The position numbers were made by a program, and so were the translations under genes. From NCBI GenBank assembly GCA_964020085.1, contig OZ026604.1, positions 20,039,894-20,103,893 of the forward strand: a DNA stretch of 64,000 nt. Direction: 5' to 3'. Below the pieces are notes generated by a model. It had not been told where the DNA came from, made no database searches, and worked only from the letters and a program-made list of their open reading frames with translations. Below are positions 30,982-42,441 of this stretch, piece after piece; the stretch's first letter is position 1, and the number at the start of each line of letters is the position of its first letter. The DNA comes from Micromussa lordhowensis. Taxonomy: Eukaryota; Cnidaria; Anthozoa; Scleractinia; Lobophylliidae.

Positions 30982-32364
30982 ATCTGGAAGCTGGTCACAT
31001 TATGAGTTTGTAATATACCCTCAGAAGGTGAAGAATGCAAATGAATATACGAAAGATCATATATTTGAACTGCGGAGAAAGATATGAAGAGATGATTGAT
31101 CATCGCAGTTATACACAGTTTGTTTCCTAATTTAAAGTGCCCCTGTGATAAAAAAAATCACTCCCTTTTTTTCTTGAGATTCTGAAAGTGCGTCTGCTTA
31201 ACACTTGACTGGCAAAATTCTGACTTTTCATTTTTCTCCAAAGGCCGTTTACTTTGAGTGTAAGTTTTGGATTTCACGATCCGCCATTACTCACGTTCAA
31301 CCCTGACCGATTTGTCCTCAGAGGGTTGGATCCGGGAAAAGTGATGTCAAAGGCTCACCAGCTTAAAATTTCAGCATGTGAACGCAGCTTATTATGTATG
31401 CAAAGTGCGAGTTTAAAAGTGTGAAAGCCCAAAACTCCCGTGCTGCATATTAATTCTGCTGCGTACACACGCATTGCATTCTTAAACTAGTGAGCCTTTG
31501 ACGTCATTTTCTCCTCGATCCAGCTCCCTCAAGAACTTACTGTAAATTTAGTAATGGCGGATCATTAAATAGGAAAGTTGCAGTTAAAATAAACAGGTGC
31601 CTTTTTTAAATCAAGGATTAAAACTTGGGTCACATAGTGTTTAGTTAACATAGTTTTGAAATCCAAGGGAAAAAAAAATTTATTTTTTGTCACAGGGGCA
31701 CTTTAAACACTAACTAGAAAGTCTTGTTCAAACCTACCTAATGTATATTAGAAACTTGAAAGTCTTCCAAAATCTGTGAATGCAGTTTGGCCTACTAGAG
31801 ATGCTGAAGATTCAAAATATAAACACATTTTAGTGTTGGTGATCTGAAAATGAATTCTTAGTGTCGCCAACTGTTCCAATGCCTTTTCTGGAAGATATTA
31901 TTTGTCCAGTGCAAGTAAATACGTCATTAAAACACTTTTACCGCAGGCTAGAGTCTATCCATTGCTAGTTCAACTTCACATGCAATCTCTTATTCAGATC
32001 TCACTCTGTTTGATGCTGGCCATGGGAGACCTGGGTTCGAGATTACTTCACATACAGATCATTATCTGTCAGTCTATGCATTAATGCTAATACATGTAAA
32101 AGGAAAACACAAGTGGGCCAAGCTTCAATGGCATAAAATTAATAATTACGACAATAAGAAACTCGAGGATATTCATATGTAATAATAATGGATTATAATG
32201 TTTCTTAATTTAAACACTACATGTAGCTAGAACGTCTTGTTTAAACTTACCTAGTACATGTAATGTATATTAGACACTTGAAAGTCTTCCAAAATCTGTG
32301 AATGCAGTTTGGCCTACTAGAGATGCTGAAGATTTAAAATATAAACACATTTTAGTGTATTCAA

Positions 32365-33322
32365 GTGCCACTATGATCAAATTTTTACCCCTTGATTTTT
32401 TTGGTTAATCACATAGAATTCTACGAAAGATTAAAAACGCCGTTTACCGTTTACAAATATCTGCATTGGTTCAGGAGATAAATGAGTAAAATATGCAAAT
32501 GAGATTACTGATGACATCATACACTCAACCAAATATTACATGAAGTATATCCATAGCGCTATCTCAGTCAATTTGCAGCAGAAGCCATTGAAACTTGGTA
32601 GCCAAATAGTTCTAAATGCAACACATCCATTAAAATATGCAAATGAGATTACTGATGACATCATACACTCAACCAAATATTACATGAAGTATATCCATAG
32701 CGCTATCTCAGTCAATTTGCAGCAGAAGCCATTGAAACTTGGTAGCCAAATAGTTCTAAATGCAACACATCCACAGCTATAACAATTTCTGTTCCCATGG
32801 CAAACCACTCTTTTCCAGTCCCTCTAGCCTGATATCTATATTTTAGTGATTTTAAGCTTGGAAAACATTACACAAGGCTATGAACTCAACCTAATGTGTT
32901 TATATGCTTGCTGGATTATGCAGATGAGGCACCATTGGCAAATATCAATATAGAACCCTAAAAGTGGTCAGAAAAGTCTTTAATATTGTGAAGGTCTGGA
33001 ACCTAGTATGTTGCCATGGTAACAAAATTGTTAAGCTCATATTGCGGAGCACCACTAGTAGAATCTTACTGTACAAATTCAAACATTTATCATACACAAA
33101 TTGACTGAGATATCCTTGTTTATCATATTTGATCAAAATGCAGTTGAGTGTATGACGTCATCACTTGGCTAATTTGCATATTTTAAAAACTTGAATATCT
33201 CTGGAACGAAAAGAGATATTTCAAAACAGTAAACAGCATTTTTACTCTTGTATAGACTACTTGTTTATGTCTTAAAATGGCTCGGATTTGAAGGATGCGA
33301 TTTTCGTCATAGTGGCACTTTC
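32365..33322. mobile_element. Element with AAGTGCCACTATGA terminal repeats (copy B only)
   Basis: The left end AAGTGCCACTATGATC and the right end TCATAGTGGCACTT are inverted. Copy A lacks it: there the sequence passes from the third 66-base module directly to aaattttcaagttcttccc. About 160 bp of further copy-B-only sequence follows to about 33480. No transposase frame is present. Confidence 0.6.
32487..32773. repeat. Perfect tandem duplication of 144 bp
   Basis: The unit starting taaaatatgcaaatgag occurs at 32487-32630 and 32631-32773 with no mismatch seen. It lies inside the AAGTGCCACTATGA element. Perfect identity indicates a very recent event. The frame crossing it (32540-32782) is a by-product of the repeat. 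Confidence 0.85.
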
Positions 33323-34270
33323 ACACTGAATCAGATTACCCTGGAGCGGTGAGTGGTAGTACAATTATAAACTTTGAGTCTTTGTTATAAAGCACACACT
33401 GGGTACCTGCATGGGCATTAAACATCCCAAAGAGGAGCCCCCAAGGTACATTTTACCCTAGGGATGTTGAGATTTTTAAAGCACAAATTTTCAAGTTCTT
33501 CCCTGGACATCTTGGATCTATCCTTAAAAGAGCTTACTCACACAGTAGCCATTGGGAGTGCTACAGGTCATGATGAAGGGCATTTGCTGTTAGTACTCTA
33601 CTAGTAAATCTTAATTCAAGGGTTAATTTTACATATTAATTATGTTGTATCACCAATTAAACCAATCAGTAGCCTAATAATTCACACTGGCCTGTGACAT
33701 TGGCCATGTTTGGGTACAGTAAATATCTACAAAAAATATCTAACAAAAACTTCAGATGATGCTTGTTTACATGTAATTGAAGAGGGTACTTTTTTGCTCA
33801 ATTGACTGTCTCATCAAAGTACAGGACTCAACCAAAATTAATTTGGCTCATACACATTTATGCCACCTAATTGTGTCAGAAAGGTAGCCCTGAGGCAAGT
33901 GTTCTTTAATAGCTACAATTGACAACATATTTTTCCAAGAGCCTGCTTTAGATATGAGGTGATAGCTAAACAAACACAGCAATTTGGTGAGGAGAGGGAA
34001 CAAAAAATCTTGCCATCCATCAGGGGAGGAAAGGGAAGGTGTGTGTTTTTTTAAACCTCTTTTCTGGATTAACCCAGCCAAAACAGACATTTAAAAGGAC
34101 ACATGTTCTAGCTGCTAAATACTTAACACTTACAATTTCCAGCACTGATAACCCAATATTCTTTCGTGTGCTACCCAATCATCATTAATACAATTGTAAA
34201 ACAAAACATTTAATTAATGTGGTCATTACTTTTGTCAGTTGTTTTCTAAATATAACATAATTGTAATTAA

Positions 34271-35231
34271 CCCATTGACTCCTGTGCCGGCAAAAATTCA
34301 AGCTTTCGCTTTAGCATGAAGAATTAATTCGAACATGTGGTCATGCGAAGCACGTCTGCGAAATTTTGAACATTCTATTGCTTTTAGATCTTTAGGTTTT
34401 TTTGCCTCGACTTGAATGAAAATTTATTGTTATTGAACTTCCTTTCACGTTCCTTTCTTTTGGTTGCCTTTATTTGGGAATTTTAGGATTTAAAAGTGAA
34501 CAGTATTTTTGCATGCAGGATTGTTGCATATTTAATTTTACGGTGACCTCCGCGGTTTGTTTGTTCACATTATTCGCATCGTTGAAATTAATTTTTTTGA
34601 GTCTTATTCAGCTAGTACAGAACTCCTGAAAAAAGAACTAAGTGGACACTAATTTAACACAGTTGAAATACAACTGATCTCAAAATAATTGGCTTGGTTT
34701 TGTCGTCTTTTTTATTTACAACTTTCATCTTTCTTTTGCAGCACCGTAATATTTCGTCACACAGTGAACAAATTACTCAATTTCTTTTTTTCAGATTGAT
34801 TTTTACATGAGTTCTTCGCTTTTACTTTTCATTGTTTTCTCAAATGTTAGCCATTATAGTTTAATAATGCAAATTTTGTGTTATTTGGTTTTGGTTTGTC
34901 CTCTAAAGTCAATAATTAACTCATATTCGCATATTCCATTTTCTCAGCTTACGTGGGACACTTTTGTTGCGCGGTAAAGAAAAGTATAATTTCTTGTTTT
35001 CTCATCAGTTTTACACATCAGGTTAAGTTCTTTTTGTTAATATTTTTTAATATTTTGACCCTTCATTTATTTAACTTCAAATAAACAATGTCTTGAAACC
35101 TGATCTTGTGTCTGTGGTTACTGCGCATATGGTTTATCTTTAGGGCTCACGCTCGCTCTGAAATCTGTATCTCAAAAAGCACCTGGATATTGGGGGTGGG
35201 TTACGGGGAATTTCAGGAAGGCATCAATGGC
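34271..35231. mobile_element. TTAA-flanked piggyBac-like element, copy B
   Basis: This is the equivalent of 9766-11374 without the 770-bp nested piece. The left TTAA is at 34267-34270; the right end reads atggcttaatt, with one change in the terminal repeat. It carries an extra 110 bp near 34565-34675. Confidence 0.6.
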
Positions 35232-35304
35232 TTAATTAATAATTAAAAAGAAGCTTTGATTTCATGGGAAAAGGACCTACCAGTAATCTTTGAAAGAACA
35301 GGGC

Positions 35305-36320
35305 TTCTGGTATTTCGCGCAGTCCCGGAGCCACAAATTTCAAGTAAATCTGCGAAATCCTGCAAGATTCACAAAACACGCAAAATACCGTGAAATTCAC
35401 TAAAAATTGTACCATATACATGTCGGAACAACATATTTGAAACTGGGCAGTAACCACGATGTAAGAAGCTTTGCCACTGGCGCATTTCTCAAACGCATTG
35501 TTGTTAAAAAAAGGAAAGTGGAGTCATGCTCCGAGGCATTCCTAGCGTGGACCGTGGGAACTGGGGATGAGAGTACAAAAGCTTTTGTGCGCTTATATCC
35601 TGCACAACATAATTTTACAGAGTGTTTTGTGAAGAACATTTTGGAAAGGATTACGCCTTATACGTTCATCTCACAAAAAAAAATGACAATCATTTTTGGA
35701 ATGGATCGGTCCATGAATGATATTCCCTACATGTACATGTAAAAGTCTGCCAAATAAGAAAAGTTCATGCTCGTTCTCACGAGATAACAAATGAGCCATG
35801 TAGGCATTCATACTACGAAAACACTGACAAAAACTATGCCTACTGACTTAAACAACAAACTCTGATGCTGAGACGTGTGTCTCAGATGTTGAAAAAAATC
35901 AAGAATTGTTGTAAACAGAACTTCGAAGATAAGGCAACCAACATGCAATTGGATAAAGAGGATACTCAATGAACCAACTTGAACAGTAAATATCTAAGTG
36001 TAACTCTTGTGTTTTAAATATTCTGATTATTTTATTTGTTTTTATTGCATTCAATAAGCTTACTTGTAAAGTACGAATTGATAATACTGTACGAAGTCCA
36101 AATAAATGCTCTTAGAGCGTCTAGTTTAACCAACACTTTCCAGTGAAATTTGCCCAGAAACTCCCACAGAAGCAACTGTTTTTTACCCATCATTTTTCAG
36201 TGAAATTTGCCCAGAAAATTCCTGCAAATATTCCCGCGAAATCTGCTGTTTTTTCCCGCGAAATCGTCTCTGGAAATTCCGCGAAATTCGCCTTTTTTCC
36301 GCGACCCAGAAGCCCCGAAA
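35305..36320. mobile_element. GGGCTTCTGG-terminal element, copy B
   Basis: This is the equivalent of 11442-13345, shorter because the Penelope insertion is absent. Both terminal motifs are present (GGGCTTCTGG near 35302 and CCAGAAGCCC near 36306). Confidence 0.5.
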
Positions 36321-36782
36321 GGAACCAGCCAGTAGACTGTTTCATTAACAATTATAAACTTACAATGTACCTGAATGTTGTTAAAAGTACACTTTAACTC
36401 ACTTCCCACATGTAGTTTGACACCTTGGACCTGCACATGAAACCATAGTAACACTCCTGATTAGAATAGAAGATTCAATAGAGTTATACATTTATTAACG
36501 TTCAATCTTAATTTTAAAATAAGTTAATGTCACCAGCCAACATGTACATTGTGTAATGTCTTGACATGTTGTACTGGAACATTACTTTAAAATTAAGGGA
36601 AAATAAGTTCCAAAAACCGCACTGTAAATGTTTAATTTGTAATTAAAAGCTCTTATTAAAAGAGGTTGGAATACATGTAACAATCCAAGATCCCTATGAG
36701 ACCACGACTATTTTGCTTTGGCAATGGGGTTAATTTACTGGAATTGTTGGAGCGGGCTGGATTAATTGTGTTCATGTAGTGT

Positions 36783-36974
36783 AACCCAATCCCAATTCAG
36801 GCTACATGTATATTGGGAATTTTTGTAAAGCCTAAGACGAAGGAAGAGCTGATTGCTGGAATTAAGGCCTTTTGGTCCACAGTAACCCCTGCAATGTGCA
36901 CCAGATACGTCAGACATATTGACAAAGTTGTGCCAGTTGTAATTGCAAGGAGGGGAGCTGCATCTGGATACTAA
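36783..36974 (+). pseudogene. Tc1-like (DDE_3) transposase C-terminus
   Basis: The frame ends KPKTKEELIAGIKAFW, then TPAMCTRYVRHIDKV, then VVIARRGAASGY and stop at 36974. It is preceded by NPIPIQ, the degenerate form of the conserved DLNPIE box of Tc1 transposases, around 36783-36800. Only the last 60 or so residues survive, without the first two catalytic Asp. The remnant crosses the point where copy A breaks off at 13828, so copy A was interrupted here. Confidence 0.65.
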
Positions 36975-37960
36975 CAACTGATCAGGAAAGATACAGCTGC
37001 AATCATGGACAAAAGTGTTGATACATTTGAGCAAAGCAAAGCCTTTCTATCGGCATCCTTCTGTAATTTCAAAAAGCATCTTACTTGCCAATAGCAATAG
37101 GCAATTTCCGTATTTTATTTTTCATACCAAAGACATATGTTGAACTGCCTCAACTTAAAAAATTATACTAAAGTGGACCAAATAATTACTTCCACAATTA
37201 AAGCCCACTTTGTGAGCTTGTACATGTATATAAGTTAAATGTTGCAAAATGACAGTATACTGTTTTTCACTGCTATACAATAGCTCAATATCAGAAAGGT
37301 CATCTCCATAAATATTTCTTACTTTTTATGCCACACAGAAGTTGAACTGGCATAAATTACATAGTTACATTAGTTTAATAAATTTTTCTACAATCAACGT
37401 AAGCCAAAAGGCCCATGTTGGGGATTTTAAGTATCTTAAAGCATTTGTAACTTGAATGATGCGAAAAGACAAGTGGTTTTTTTTTTGGAAAAAGTAGTTA
37501 GGGTGGGTGTTATATAGGTTAGACAATATATAGACTATATAACTTGAATGATGCTAAAAGACAAGTGTTTTTTTTTAAAGGGGGCTATCTCATGAAACCA
37601 TGGTTGCACAAATGTTACAAATTTGCAAATTTCTGAATATGCATTACTCCTAGCCTGACTTTCAGCATCCTCTCTGTTCTGTTGATGGTGATGTTACTGC
37701 CTCACAAAGTCAAACAGATAGAATTTGATTGAAATAGCTGAAGCTGTTGTGTCATTATTAGTGGATCAATATCTTTTCCATTTGGCGTGGTTTTAGACCT
37801 GCATGAATTTTAAAAAGAAAAAGTGATATTTTGTCACGAGATGTGGTTTGGAACTATTTGGTGATGAAGTCAGATCTTGGGGGTAAGCTACGAGAGGATA
37901 AAGCTGAAATTCACGCTATGATATTCTTAAATTTACTCAGCCCAAAATCTTTTTTTTTTG
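36975..37960. other. Tc1-like 3' region and unassigned AT-rich sequence
   Basis: This is AT-rich non-coding sequence. It holds a 91-bp-spaced direct repeat (acttgaatgatgc, with aaaagacaagtg, at about 37450 and 37541) followed by T-runs. A stretch at about 37500-37530 resembles a piece of the neighbouring BEN coding sequence (near 38267-38296). No gene is seen. Confidence 0.4.
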
Positions 37961-37965
37961 TAAAA

Positions 37966-39414
37966 TTAACATTCTTTTTTTGATGACACCCATCTTTCTT
38001 TTCTCAGAAATGCGTCTATTGCTTTCACACACTCCTCTTTCCACACCTTTTCCCGTAGCTTTGATGGGACATCAGGATATATCTCAAAAATGATCTCTTT
38101 GATTGCCCCAAGCTTATCCTGGTCAAGTGGTTTTAGGCTTGACCCACTACTATTAGAGCGCCCAGAGCAGTTTCTGCCCTTTCGCTCCCCCGGACTGAAC
38201 ATCTCCAACAGGAGATTTTTTGCTAAATTCCCCTTACTGCTGCTTAACAGTACTGCCTTCTGTTTAAGGGTGGGTGTTATATAGTTAGACAATATGGGTT
38301 CCTTTTGTTCACCATTGTCCACTAGTAGTGCAGTCATTTTAACAGTACTGTGATCTGTTTGTCTACTAACAGTTTTCATTTCTTTTACTCCCAGGTAGTC
38401 TACAATGAGATCTACCTTTGTTTCAATGTCCGTTATTTTGTCATAAAGTTTCTGTAGCGTCACATTTTCTGTTGGGGGATCATATGTGTCTGTCCAGTCC
38501 AGTGGGTTGTCAGTATGTAAAGTACATGTATCTGTCTCGTCTCTTGATGTCACTGGTAAAGTGAATGTGTTTGTCACAGGTACTGTGGTGTTGAGTAGGG
38601 GATTCAAAATGCCGAATGGGTCAGTTGTGGATTGTGGTGTAGTGTCAGTGGATGTGTTTGTCAGGGGTACTGTAATGTTGAGCAGTGGGTTGAATGCTTC
38701 AGTTGTGGATTGTGTTGTTGTATCAGTATATGTGTTTGCCAGGGGTACTGTGGTGTTGAGCAGTAAGTTGAATGCAGCAGTTGTGGATTGTGTTGTGTGA
38801 GTATTCGTGTTTGTCAGGGGTACTGTGGTGTTGAGAAGTGGGTTGATTGTCTCGGTTGAGATTTGTGTTGTGTCAGTATATGTGTTTGTCAGGGGTACTG
38901 TGGTGTAGAGCAGCGAGTTGAATGCAGCAGTTTTGGATTGTGTTGTAGTGTCAGTGGATGTGTTTGTCAGGGGTACTGTGGTGTTGAGAAGTGGGTTGAT
39001 TGTCTCAGTTGAGATTTGTGTTGTGTCAGTATATGTGTTTGTCAGGGGTACTGTGGTGTAGAGCAGCGAGTTGAATGCAGCAGTTTTGGATTGTGTTGTA
39101 GTGTCAGTGGATGTGTTTGTCAGGGGTACTGTGTTGATGAGCAGTTGGTTGAATGTGTCAGTTGGAAACTGTGTTGTTGTGCCAGTGTATGTGTTTGTCA
39201 GTGGTACTTTGATGTTGAGCAGTGGGTTAAATGTAACAGTGGTGGATTGGTTGGTAGTGTCAGTGGATGTATTCGCTGGTGGTGGTGTGGCTGTACATTT
39301 GCCCCCCTCTTTCTGCTGACGGAAAATTTCCAATTGTTTTTGCACGTAGAGGTTTTCTTCAACACTCAGATTGGTGTATTGGCTGGGTGCCCCACTGTCA
39401 AGGATTTTGGCTTT
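37966..39414 (-). CDS. BEN-domain protein with Thr-rich tandem repeats (3' exon)
   Basis: The minus-strand exon begins after an acceptor tttcctttcag (39415-39425) with AAA GCC AAA, and runs 482 codons to a stop at 37966. The 17 codons open before it are intron. It begins KAKILDSGAPSQYTN. About residues 50-305 are Thr/Asn-rich repeats of 25-26 residues (NPLLNTTVPLTNT type). A helical stretch follows (YDKITDIETKVDLIVDYLG). The last 110 residues look like a BEN domain: NLAKNLLLEMFSPGE near its start, then LDQDKLGAIKEIIFEIYPD, then WKEECVKAIDAFLRKERW. BEN domains bind DNA or chromatin factors; in metazoans they occur in transcription regulators and in some mobile elements. The first exon is not in this stretch; the exon pair at 42442-42733 is a candidate 5' end, but the phases need an extra exon. 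Confidence 0.75.
   Translation of the reverse strand, partial: KAKILDSGAPSQYTNLSVEENLYVQKQLEIFRQQKEGGKCTATPPPANTSTDTTNQSTTVTFNPLLNIKVPLTNTYTGTTTQFPTDTFNQLLINTVPLTNTSTDTTTQSKTAAFNSLLYTTVPLTNTYTDTTQISTETINPLLNTTVPLTNTSTDTTTQSKTAAFNSLLYTTVPLTNTYTDTTQISTETINPLLNTTVPLTNTNTHTTQSTTAAFNLLLNTTVPLANTYTDTTTQSTTEAFNPLLNITVPLTNTSTDTTPQSTTDPFGILNPLLNTTVPVTNTFTLPVTSRDETDTCTLHTDNPLDWTDTYDPPTENVTLQKLYDKITDIETKVDLIVDYLGVKEMKTVSRQTDHSTVKMTALLVDNGEQKEPILSNYITPTLKQKAVLLSSSKGNLAKNLLLEMFSPGERKGRNCSGRSNSSGSSLKPLDQDKLGAIKEIIFEIYPDVPSKLREKVWKEECVKAIDAFLRKERWVSSKKEC
38570..39260. repeat. 75/78-bp coding minisatellite with 153-bp higher-order duplication
   Basis: About nine units of 75 or 78 bp fill this part of the BEN exon, each encoding a TNT..T.F.PLLNTTVPL type block. 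Two consecutive 153-bp blocks (about 38800-39105) encode identical 51-residue segments, which shows a recent tandem duplication. All unit lengths are multiples of three, so the frame is kept. Confidence 0.85.
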
Positions 39415-39429
39415 CTGAAAGGAAATAAA

Positions 39430-40225
39430 GTACTTCAGCAAATAACAAAGACAGCTTACTCTCAAATTTCAGTAAAGGTGGATTATGGCACTGTCCAATA
39501 GTTAGAATTTCACATGTTCTGCCTTCAAAAATTAACAGGATTAGAAAATTATCAAGAAGTTGTACACTACAATTGATCACTTTAGGTTCATTATATCTTC
39601 AAAGAGCATTTGACCTACATCATGTGCACCAATGATTATCATGTTTAATATGGATAGTACCCTGTACACACTCTGATTGGTCGAAAACCTATGTTTTATC
39701 AGAGTGTAATACACGGCTTGGGCTTTTTTATGTATTAAATAATGCTTAGGGTTTATCTCTACCGCATTTTTATAGGGCATAGTTGACTTCATTGTACATT
39801 TGATGAGTTCTTTAAGAACTTGAGAATTTTTAAGAACACCAGAGAAGTGAGTAGAGAATGACTCAACTGGACCATTTGCATAATATCAGTGCTATGATGT
39901 TCCTAAAAATTTCATGCATGCTCATGTAACTCAACAATTCTCTTGGGTGTGTTCATAAACTTTCCATTGGTTGCTCAATTTATTTTGAATGTGAGATTTT
40001 AAGGATATTTTGTTTATCATGAAAAATATCTATAGCATTTCAATATATATATTGGTTCTAGCTGTATGTTCGGCACATATTTAAATTTTCATTCTCAGTG
40101 TTGCTGCTCACATTGTATGCTTTTGCAGTGTCTAGACATTGGCAGGTCTCTTAAAAAAGATAAAGGCACTCTTTGTTCATTGAAAGGTGATTCAAAAGAT
40201 ACCATCTTTCTTCTCACTCCTTTTT
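39430..40225. other. Intron or intergenic, nothing recognised
   Basis: This is AT-rich sequence upstream of the BEN exon on its strand. One segment at about 39453-39518 is bounded by AG and GTAAGC on the minus strand (RTCEILTIGQCHNPPLLKFE), but its phase does not fit the BEN exon. No other gene is seen. Confidence 0.3.
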
Positions 40226-40625
40226 AAAGGGGCTAGGTCACGCTAGCTATTTCAGGTAATTTTGTTTAATTTTGCTAATTATGAACTCTAAATGTAAAAC
40301 GGGCAGACCAAGAGTCTTTCATTTGCAAATCATGGCCACATTACAACTGAGAATGATTTTCCAGCCATGTAAATGACATTTTAATACGTGTATAAACTGA
40401 CACACTGTAAATTTGAAAAAAGGTGGGCCGACGTTTTGCAAATTAACCCAAATGCAATCCATTTTAATCCTTTCCAGTTTTGTCTACCCATGTTCCTTCT
40501 TGGCTTTCCTGTGTTTTGTTTGAGTTCTTCTATACTTTTGACACGTTATTTTGATATTTTAGTGAATTTTATGACTATTTGATCAGAGCTGAAATTGCCT
40601 AAAATTGCGTGACCTAGCCGCTTTA
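40226..40625. mobile_element. MITE with GGCTAGGTCACGC terminal repeats
   Basis: The left end AAAGGGGCTAGGTCACGC and the right end GCGTGACCTAGCCGCTTT are inverted with one mismatch, enclosing about 360 bp without a gene. The ends are flanked by T/A-rich sites of TTAA character. Confidence 0.65.
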
Positions 40626-40645
40626 AGTTAGATCAACCAGCAGGG

Positions 40646-40723
40646 TAGGCTCTATTTCCAGCCGTTATGGGAGTCCGGTCATACATCCTCCTCCCAACAC
40701 AAAACGGCTGGAAATCGAGCCTA
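40646..40723. mobile_element. Tiny foldback element (about 77 bp) with 10-bp target duplication
   Basis: TAGGCTCTATTTCCAGCCGTT is answered by AACGGCTGGAAATCGAGCCTA. The element is flanked by ACCAGCAGGG on both sides (40636-40645 and 40723-40732). The single base at the boundary is shared. Confidence 0.75.
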
Positions 40724-40739
40724 CCAGCAGGGGGTATTT

Positions 40740-42430
40740 TGATATTTACCAAGTGTTATAGGTTTAAGGTGGCTGGTCACAGTCTCTAGCTCTTTCAAGT
40801 AGTCATTCTTTGACGGGTCAATACTACAACTGTTAACTAAGGGATGTGTTTTACATAAGTTGTAATTTATCCGTAATGAGCCGCTTTCCGGTTGTAAGCC
40901 CTAAAGTTTGGGGGGAATCGTAGGGGTGCTTTTACTAGGTGGTATTGTAAAATCGCATTTAGCCTTGTATTGCAATTTAACCATTAAAAAAAAGACAAAT
41001 GAAAACGAAAGAAAACGTGGCAGTACTTTGATTAAAAGATAAATTCCCAGTACGCGAGAAAAACTGCCATGAATACTGGCACACAGTGAAGTATTGTGCG
41101 TGTTTGGCGGCGAGTTACAAATAAATAATTTCCACTTTTAAGCCGTAAGTTCCTTTGAGAAACTAAATAACTACACATAGTGTATGTAATTGAAGTTTTC
41201 TAAAGTATCGATCTATGAAAAAGCCGAAGAATTTGAACAAAGTTATCTTTATTCCAACTCATGCACTTTTCAAAAAATGATTTCGTCTGGAGCTTGCGTA
41301 GTGACTCACAAACCGACGACTTTGAGCGATTAAAAACAGTTACCTTCCTTCGTTGGCTACATAAAGCTCCCCTTTGAAATAAATAACTCGTAGAGATGAT
41401 GTAATGTGCAGTAAAAGTTGTCTGGACTGTGCAAATTGCAACGGCGACAAGTAAAAGATTTGCAACGATTTCATGATGAGAAGATCGATCAGAACGGGTC
41501 GCCAGGAACCCATTTTAGTTCCGTGTTATCATGATGACAACTTTTCAACCAATCACGCGCGGCGAAAGTAAGACGACAATACCGCATGCAAAAAGCTGAT
41601 CGTGATACATGTGCAGCATCAATTGATAAAGAATGGTAGTATTTATCATGACCCGTCAAAGTATAACTGCTGAAAAGTGCTAGAAACCCTGACGAGCCAC
41701 CGTAAGAGTCACAGAAAGGGTCATGCTAAGCGGTCTAAAGAGCAGTCTTATGGGGTAAGCTGGTTGATTTTGAATTTCAAAGAAGAGTTGCACAAGTCGG
41801 GTTTGTTGTTAGCAAACAGCAAATTCTTATTTGTGACAGGAATTACCATCGCTGTTGTGTTTTATTACCTTATCATGTTCTTGGGAATCTCTTTTCTCCT
41901 TTTTTTTCGTTCTTTTTTCGTCTCGTGAATGAATCTCATTATAACAACCTGAAAATAATACAATTAGCGAGAAAAATATCGCGTACAGCGGTGAGGAAAT
42001 CTGGAGTTCGAACTTGCGTAAAGTCATTAGATGCGAAAAGTTTGTTTGTTTCATCACCGAGATTTTCAGCGTTACCTACATGGGAAAACAACCAATTCAG
42101 GCATCCAGTACATTTCTTTAAACGGCGAAACAAAGAAAATCACTTTGTGGTGAAACAGTGAGAAAGGTAAGCTTTTTCAAGTCAAACATTTCTGAGTTTG
42201 ACACATCAACAGAAGTCTTCATTTCTCACTGAGTGTTGTTGGCCTCTGTGATTAAAACCAGGGTCACCTGGTCAAAAAAAAAGCGGTTTACACGAAATGC
42301 TATTGAAAAGATTGAAAGGAAAACCTTTAAGAGCTAAGCTTAAACTGTTATTTCTCGGTAAGGTGCAAAGTGTTAAACTCAAATCCGCACGAGCTCCAGA
42401 AGTTAAGCTTATTTACACTCGGGTTACATT
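40740..42430. other. No gene established
   Basis: The strand and gene content are unclear. A plus-strand splice donor-like aaag/gtaagc stands at about 42166, and a frame at 41677-41928 has a Lys/Arg-rich start and a hydrophobic end, but neither start nor partner exons are convincing. The region lies between the BEN exon and the exon pair at 42442-42733 and could be intron. Confidence 0.25.
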
Positions 42431-42441
42431 TATCAACTTAC

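Larger units (their letters stand above)
30510..33610 (-). other. Exon-like modules, copy B
   Basis: These are the equivalents of the minus-strand modules at 7108-9066: SNCLCRFSDSKFLITY-type at about 30515-30580, and RPNCIHRFWKTFKFLIYI-type at about 31741-31806 and 32268-32333, each followed by a GTAAG or GTAGG-like donor. The module at about 33550-33605 has lost bases relative to copy A and is out of frame. The family is not recognised. Confidence 0.3.
22875..36799. repeat. Segmental duplication, copy B
   Basis: This is the partner of 1-13828 in direct orientation. Copy-B-only pieces are 25142-25262, a MITE at 27340-27567, a short LINE/SINE fragment at about 27744-27955, a TTAA element at 29007-29987, a terminal-repeat element at about 32365-33322 with its flank up to about 33480, and about 110 bp near 34565-34675. 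The shared homology ends at 36799 inside a Tc1-like remnant. Confidence 0.9.

Noticed and set aside
38486..39501. Plus-strand Val/Cys/Gly-rich frames over the BEN gene
   Set aside because: Antisense of a 75/78-bp coding minisatellite; repeat periodicity keeps other frames open.
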